64,000 bases of DNA from Nicotiana tabacum (Eukaryota > Streptophyta > Magnoliopsida > Solanales > Solanaceae). The translations under genes were made by a program, and so were the position numbers. Of this stretch, positions 57,901 to 64,000 are shown one piece after another. The notes under the pieces are model-generated. The model was given only the letters and a program-made list of their open reading frames with translations. It ran no database searches and had not been told where the DNA came from. Numbering within the stretch: position 1 is the stretch's first letter; each line of letters starts with the position of its first letter. Location: positions 32,096,758 through 32,160,757 of the forward strand of contig NC_134080.1 in assembly GCF_000715075.1 (NCBI RefSeq). Direction: 5' to 3'.

Positions 57901-57913
57901 AAGTTGGGGAGGA

Positions 57914-60900
57914 TGTTAGGACCTGGCCAGCCGTCTCATGAGTTACCACTCCGCTTCCCCCATTTCTGCTTTTTTATGCTTTGTTTATCTGTGTTATGTG
58001 GTATCGGGTTGGTCGAATCGAGTTCGGAAAGGATTTGGTAAGGTTTGAGACACTTGGTCTCTTTAGAGTGAGTTTAAGTTGAAAAAGTCAATCAGATGTT
58101 GACTAGTGTGTTAGAGGGCTTGGATGTGAGTTCCGATCATTCGGTTAGCTTTGGGAGGTAATTTGGGATTTAGGAGCGCGATCGGAATTAGTTTTGGAGG
58201 TTCGGAGTAGATTTATGCTTGAATTGGCGAAGTTGATATTTTGAAGATTTTCGGTTGGTAGGCGAGATTTTGATATAAGGGTCGGAATGGAATTCCGAGA
58301 GTTGCAGTAGTTCTATTGTGTCATTGGGGATGTGTGTGCAAAATTTCAGGTTATTCCAACGTGGTTTGGTTAGGTTTTTGATCAAAAGCGGACTCCGAAA
58401 GATTTTGGGAACTTAGGCTTGAATCCGGTGTGTTTTGGTTGATTTGATGTTGTTTGAGGTGTTTTGAAAATTGGTACAAGTTTGAATAAAGTTTTGGGAT
58501 ATATTGGTGCTTTTGGTTGAGGTCCCGAGGGCCTCAGGGTGATTTCGGAAGGTTGACGGGGAGTTTGAGGAAATGTTGCAGCTATAGATTGTGCCGCTTC
58601 TGGTATTTCCGCACTTGCGAATTGGGGACCGCAGGTGCGACGCCATATATGCGGAAGTGGAGTTGCAGAAGCGGAAGGAACCGTAGAAGCGGTTAAGGGA
58701 CCGCATCTGCGAAGGCGCATGTGCTGTATTGTTCATCGCAGATGCGAAACCTAGGGACTTAAGTGATTTCCGCAGAAGCAGATGAATAACAGCAAATGCG
58801 GTACTGCAGAAGCGGTAAATAGGGCCACAAATGCGAAAATACCTGGGCAAAAGGTATAAATTGTGCTCTTCGCGATTTTGAGCTATTTTCGCCATTTCAA
58901 ATTCGGCATGGGAGCTTTTTTGACGATTTTGAAGAGGGATTTCAAGGGAACTTCATTGAGGCAAGGAATTTGGACCTAAAACTCGTTCCTATGCTACTAT
59001 TTCACGGATTAGAGCTTTGATTGATGGAATTTAAGGGCTAAAATTAGGGAAATTAGGGCTTGGAAACTTAGACCTTTGCTTGAGGATTTAAAGGATCATT
59101 TGAGGTCGGATTTCAAAACTTTTGATATGTATGAACTCGTGGGGAGATAAGAAAGCTATTGATATAAAAATTATCGAATTTTGAGACGTGGACCCGGGGG
59201 TCGGGTTTGGCCAACTTCGGGATTTTTGGTATTATTTAATTGTTTTCGCTTGGGCTTCGTTCCCTTATCATATTTTGATGTTGTGATTTTGATTTTGAAT
59301 AGATTAGACGTGAGTGGAGGCCAATTCGAGGGGCAAAGGCATCGCGGATTAGTATTTTCGCTGGTTTGAGGTAATTAACCATTGTAAATCTGGAACTGAG
59401 GGTACAAAACCCCGGTATTTGAACTTTTTTTATAATGTGGTGACGCACATGCTAGGTGACGAGCGTGTGGGCGTGCACCGGTAGGGATTGTGACTTGGTC
59501 CGTCCTGTAGAGCCTATTAAGCTGCATATTTAATTTGAAATCTCACATTATTCCGTACTATAGCCATTTATACTGTATTATGGGTTATATTCCATATTTG
59601 GGGCCTTGTGCCGATCTGTTAAGACCCTTAGAGGTATTTTTACTATTTTTGCTCACTTTACTTGTTGAAAGCATAGCCTCAATCATGTTTTTACCTGTTT
59701 ACATGTTTAAAACTGGTTTTATCACTCCACTTCTAATTGTGAGAACTGTTTGGGCTGAGTTCCCTAATTTCTATTGTTGTGCCCGAGAGGCTGTGGGGTT
59801 AATGATTGAGAGAGGTTGAGAACCTAATATTGAGGATATTATATGTATATATTATGGATTGGGCTGCATGCCGTAGCAATATATATATATATATAGAACC
59901 TAATGGTGAGGATATTTATATATCTATGAATTATGGATCGGGCTGCATGCCGCAACAATACTTATATGGATTGGGCTGCACGCCGCAATGATATTTATAT
60001 TGGATCGGGCTGCGCGCCGCAGCGATATGACGTTTGGGCTGTAGGAGCCTCTCCGGAGTTTGTACACCCCAAGTGAGCGTAGTCGACTATAAATTATGGA
60101 CCGGGTTTCACGTCGCAATGGTTATTATGATATCTATTATTATGAGATATTAATGAGCCTGAGTGCTGAGAGTGAGTACTGAGTGACGAGAGTGAGTCAC
60201 GAGTGACTGAGAGGCTGCCCGAGAGGCCATGTTCTGAGTGATACCTTGTCCGAGGAGCCCAGTTATGATATTTTCACTGATTTCACTCTTTTTTTAAAAA
60301 TAGCCTCTGTTGGAAAAATTGCTAAGTATATGATTTCAAGTGTTTAAACTGAAGTTGATAAGTTTACGATGAAACTGGTTTTAAACTTTGAAATGGATTT
60401 GTTATCCTATTGTTTATTCAGTTATATGATTTTTAACCGCTCGTCACTGCTTTCAGACCTTATTTACTTTAGTTACTTACTGAGTTGGCGTACTCACATT
60501 ACTCCATGCACCTTGTGTGCAGATCCAGGTGCCCGAGTGTCAGAGTGAGGGTCCTCAGCTGATCCAGAGATTGCTGGAGATTTCAAGGTAGCTGCATGGC
60601 GTCCGCAACCCTATTTTCTCCTTCTTATCTTGTCCTTTTCCACATTTTTCTATACTTTTGTTGTATTAGACAGTCAATTATGTAGTAGAGGCTCTAGACT
60701 CATGACACCAGATATTTGGGGCTGTGTAGTTTTCTTGTTTATTTGACTTCCGCATATGTAATTGTGTTTTAAACGCTTATTATGAAAATTTGGTATTCAA
60801 ATCTGTGTTAGAAAATGGTTTTATAAAAGGAATTTGTTGTAGTTAAATGGTTTGGGTTGGCTTGCCTAGTAATATGATAGGCGCCATCAAGACCGAATAT

Positions 60901-60914
60901 TTGTGGTCGTGACA
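57914..60914 (+). repeat. 3' LTR of element D
   Basis: 3001 bp, TGTTAGGACCTGG to GGTCGTGACA, colinear with the 5' LTR including both repeat clusters (58598-58850 and 59855-60020). Substitutions are scattered, so the insertion is not very recent. Confidence 0.94.
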
Positions 60915-60941
60915 CCTTTTCACTCTTGTTTTACTATTTTA

Positions 60942-60955
60942 CATTGAGGACAATG
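60942..60955 (+). promoter_or_regulatory. AGGA-loop inverted repeat, variant arms (Athila remnant)
   Basis: CATTG-AGGA-CAATG is followed 19 nt later by the end of the purine run AAGTGTGGGG. It has the same centre and spacing as the GTTCG version but all different arm pairs except the outer C/G type. It lies just downstream of the env-position ORF once element D is removed. Confidence 0.72.
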
Positions 60956-60974
60956 CAATTTGTTAAGTGTGGGG

Positions 60975-62656
60975 TGAGGTGCTCCTATTTGTTTGTAGTT
61001 GTTTGTTTTCTATTTGCTAATTAACTTTTTTTGATTTGTTTCTTGCTTTCTTAGACAATATGGTCTATAAATGATAATTCTGAATTCTATTGGTTTGTAA
61101 TAGTTAGTAATTAATTGTTTAGTTTTGACCCTTCCCAACGATGGATTTCGTCAACTGATTTCTTGCGGGATTTAAAGTCGAACGAGAACAAGACAAAAAA
61201 AAATAAAAAAATTTGAAAATCCAAAGATATGTCTTTATTTTTATTGTATTTTATTTTATTTTCCTTTCTTAGGTAGTTAATAATTCTTCTTTGGTTTTTC
61301 TTTGTGTCGTGGTTCTTTTACAAGGGCTTTTATTTAAATCGGGTATAGTTAGTTTTTATTTTAGTTTTATAGAAATAAAATCTCGAGTCATAGTACTAAT
61401 TTGAAGAAATTTTCCTTGACTGCATATGCCTTGAGAGTGATGAGTGCCTTAGTTGTGACGCCTAGGCTCAGTTCTGAACTCATGGATAAGTACCTTAAAT
61501 TGCTTGATTGTGACTTTGCTTAAGTGCTTTGACTAGAGAATCGAGATAGATCCGATCTTAAGTGAGTTATGTATCAATATGTGAGTAAGATTTTTGTTGA
61601 TATTCTGTGCATGTCAGTTGATGTCTAGAACTTGCCTTGTATATTTGCAAAGCGAAATGGTAGGTTTGTTTAGTCTAGAAAGTGATAGAGGCATTTCTTT
61701 TTTGAGCCAATTATATGTCTGTAACCCGTCTAATTGTTGTATATCCTAGTTTGCCTCGTTGAGCCTGCAATCCTATTTTCTTTAGTAATCACACTACAAG
61801 CCTGACATGTTTGTTGAATTGACCATTTATTTGAACAGTTTTTCTCTCATGAGAACTTGAAATATTTATGAGCTTGTTAAAAGCTAAGTATAGGTATGGT
61901 TGGGGTTTTGAGTGAAACTGAAGGATAGGAAAAATGTGCACTGTTTGAAAAAAAATGTAAGAGCCACTTGTAGGGAATTGAAAAAAAATAAGAGAAAAGA
62001 AATTCATAACTTAAAAAAAAAGAGAAAAAGGTTGATGTTGTATATGTTATAAAGCAAATTATTCCTTGCTAGTAGTAAATCTTGTTTTGTGTGTGCTTAA
62101 AAATATTGGACACGGTGTTATTTTGTGAAGGTTGGGGAGTGGTTCAACATAAGTGTGGGGTTTGAATTGGTGAAATTGTATGTATTAAAGTGCTCAGGGA
62201 GGTATAGTCCCTATATCCAAATGTATCCTACCTGTCTCGCAGCCTACATTACAACCAAAATAAAGTCATACTTGATCTTTGACTGAATAAACTCAATTAG
62301 TAGAGTATTACACTACGGACAAGCCTATGGTACATCTTTTGTGGAATATGAATTTTGATTCTGAGAGTGAGTGAATTTTTCTATCTTGAGTTCCTATTCA
62401 TTCTTGAATTTTATTTTGTATAGGAACTCTCTATTTTTCGTGTGAGGGCACATGACTTGCGAAGGAAAGGTAATGTCGTTGACCTTTTTGTTAAAGTAAA
62501 TGAGCAGGTTGTGAAAAATGCGTGGTGCTTTTGAGTCGAGCTTTGAAGCTAGGATGTTATGATAGGGTGTTTTGTCTGCTTTAAATATTCTTGGCATGAT
62601 GTTTTAAGGAAGTTGTTTGATGAAAAGGCCGTTCCTATGTCAAGTGTAGTTTCATT
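60975..62656 (+). other. Athila 3' untranslated region
   Basis: AT-rich 1.7 kb between the first purine tract (AAGTGTGGGG, 60965-60974) and the terminal one (62679-62688). A short ORF, 62559-62675, ends SLFEDEQ. Nothing else is supported. Confidence 0.5.
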
Positions 62657-62670
62657 GTTCGAGGACGAGC
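62657..62670 (+). promoter_or_regulatory. AGGA-loop inverted repeat before Athila 3' LTR
   Basis: GTTCG-AGGA-CGAGC, 18 nt before the LTR. The one change from the chromovirus version keeps a U-G pair in RNA. It lies in a 38-codon open frame that could be chance. Confidence 0.75.
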
Positions 62671-62688
62671 AATAGTTTAAGTGTGGGG

Positions 62689-64000
62689 TGCTGATGGAAG
62701 ACTAGAAACCCGAGTTTTAGTTGTAGTTTGTACTCTAATTACTGCATTTACGTGTATTTAAGCTTAAATGATAGTGTATTATACTTATTACGTGTTTTAT
62801 GCCTTGTGGGAAGTGATTCCGAGTTAAAAAATTAATTTAGAGTTAAATCAATCAATTTAGAGCTTTGAAGTCATAGTAAAGCCCAAGAAATTAAGCTGAG
62901 ATCGCGTACGGGGGGTCGAGGACAAAGTCTGGATATCAAAAAGTGGAAAAAACTATTTACTCTGAGAAAACAGCACTGTCGCGCCGCATGTGGCGTGGTG
63001 CAGCTAGGTAAAGTGAACTTTCTGTTAGAAACTTGGCCTCTGAAAATCTTTACACACGCGGTGCATGGCACGGCCGGGGGCACATATACAATTTTCTTAG
63101 AGTTATTTCCTAGTTCTTTGAAAGGGTTGTTTTTTTCCGGGACCGTTCCTACATGGTATAAATAAATCAAAAATACGATTTTTAGAGGACTTCGGACCTA
63201 AGAAAAATTTGACAAGCAACTAAGGCAAGAAGACACGAGAATTCATCAAGCTTTTAACCAATGATCGTTGCAATATGGGAGTTTGTATTGAATCATTAGC
63301 ATTGATGTTTTCTATGTTTTCTTAACCTTATTGAGATGACTTTTTCCATTGCTATGGATTAATTTTCCTTAGGGTGTCGATATATATGGTGTATTAATAA
63401 TTTGTTTAGGGATTCAATTCTTGACAATTGTTTAAATTAATTAATGGAGTTGTAAATCGCATTGTGAAGTTATTTATTATTTGGCTTAATCAGATGAGGA
63501 GCTTTATATTGAATTTCTTTACATCTTATGCTCTAGTTTAAGTTCATTATTCAAATAGGCAATCCAAAGAGCCTCTTGAATTGATAATCGAACTAGAAAA
63601 TAAGGAAATATTCGTGAGAAGTTACCCTTTAGACCATAACCATTATTTTATTCGTTGCAATTGTTTACCATGTTTCAATTGGATTAATTACTAAAATTAA
63701 CGTTTAATCAATAGTATTATAGAGTGAACTAACTCAAGAATTAGATCCCGAGTCAATTATCTTGCACATGTCTAGTCAATTACCCTTATTTCTCTCATTG
63801 ATATTTCTCTGTTGCTCATCTGCTGTCTTTTGTGATCAATTGTTAATCACTTAATTTTTAGTAGTTAATCTTCGTGGATAATCATAAAATCAACTGTTAA
63901 TTTTCCTGGATAGTAATTAACTAAAGATTATTCGAACACTATTTACATCCAAACAATGTGGAGACGATAATTAGACTATACTATCTTTGACTAGCGAACA
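62689..64000 (+). repeat. 3' LTR of Athila-like element, right end outside window
   Basis: Starts TGCTGATGG straight after the purine tract AAGTGTGGGG. It contains the GC hairpin words CGCGCCGCATGTGGCG (from about 62979) and CACGCGGTGCATGGC (from about 63055), then GGTATAAATAAATC (TATA) at about 63155. The rest is AT-rich. No end or second copy is in the window. Confidence 0.65.

Larger units (their letters stand above)
49773..60914 (+). mobile_element. full-length Ty3 chromovirus-type retrotransposon D
   Basis: 11,142 bp: LTRs 49773-52728 and 57914-60914, PBS, gag, protease, RT, RNase H, integrase, chromodomain-like end, purine tract TTGGGGAGGA, and perfect target duplications CCTTT (49768-49772 and 60915-60919). 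It is dead: about 22 nonsense codons and at least three frameshifts. It has the same domain plan as element B and a very similar pol tail. Confidence 0.96.
46219..64000 (+). mobile_element. Athila-like Ty3 remnant, split by element D
   Basis: The remnant starts inside integrase (46228), continues through a pol end, an LTR-like block and an env-position ORF to 49772. After element D it resumes at 60915 with a purine-tract region and a 3' LTR that runs off the window. Removing D and one CCTTT restores continuity. The 5' LTR, gag, protease and RT are not in the window. Confidence 0.78.

Noticed and set aside
62871..63170. 99-codon minus-strand ORF
   Set aside because: Antisense of the Athila LTR hairpin region, no motifs.

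Overview
The window is plant nuclear DNA, almost certainly from a Solanaceae species; a Nicotiana-like genome fits best. The evidence is a NAC transcription factor gene with plant intron structure, SINE relics of the type known from tobacco and relatives (TS-like 3' ends with TTG tails, and a second SINE type), and very long-LTR Ty3 elements ending in FEDER-type codons. The species is inferred from repeat types, not proven. Only one host gene is visible; most of the rest is layered transposable elements.

Layout. 1-6355: minus-strand Ty1/copia element with UBN2-type gag, zinc knuckle and coiled coil. Its 3' end lies outside the window, and a small 2.1 kb copia element with 146-bp LTRs is nested in it. 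6356-10860: AT-rich intergenic DNA with a MITE, a TA microsatellite, two SINE relics and poly-C tracts. About 10880-17600: NAC075-type gene, plus strand. Its CDS has six exons (12019-17092, 456 codons) after an intron-containing leader. It has a GC-AG intron and SINEs in two introns. 17601-18974: intergenic. 18975-24018: complete but decayed Ty1/copia element with TTATA target duplications. 24024-24722: two dispersed non-autonomous repeats. 25258-35590: minus-strand chromovirus-type Ty3 element (B) with 2.8-kb LTRs, the left one truncated. 35591-46218: scrambled block with a copia RNase H relic and a minus-strand CACTA transposase fragment, split by a gag-only Ty3 element (C, 36681-45836, GTTAC duplications). 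46219-64000: Athila-like Ty3 remnant (integrase, LTR-like block, env-position ORF, 3' LTR running off the window), split by a full-length chromovirus (D, 49773-60914, CCTTT duplications).

The elements form a readable stratigraphy: D into Athila, C into CACTA, mini-copia into copia. All coding regions of the elements are broken. In D, 16 of the 22 in-frame nonsense codons I counted are TAG, mostly at expected CAG or TGG codons, as expected from decay of methylated CHG cytosines.

The most interesting signal is not a gene. All four Ty3-type 3' ends carry a short inverted repeat with an AGGA centre (GTTCG-AGGA-CGAAC or the same with one wobble change) 18-22 nt before the 3' LTR. A fifth instance in the Athila remnant has quite different arms (CATTG-AGGA-CAATG) but the same centre and the same distance to a purine tract. 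In addition, the three chromovirus-type LTR families each carry a cluster of short GC hairpin words at about 0.7-1.0 kb from the LTR start and a second tandem array at about 1.9-2.3 kb. The words differ in sequence but agree in position. No alignments or searches were run; all comparisons are by eye.
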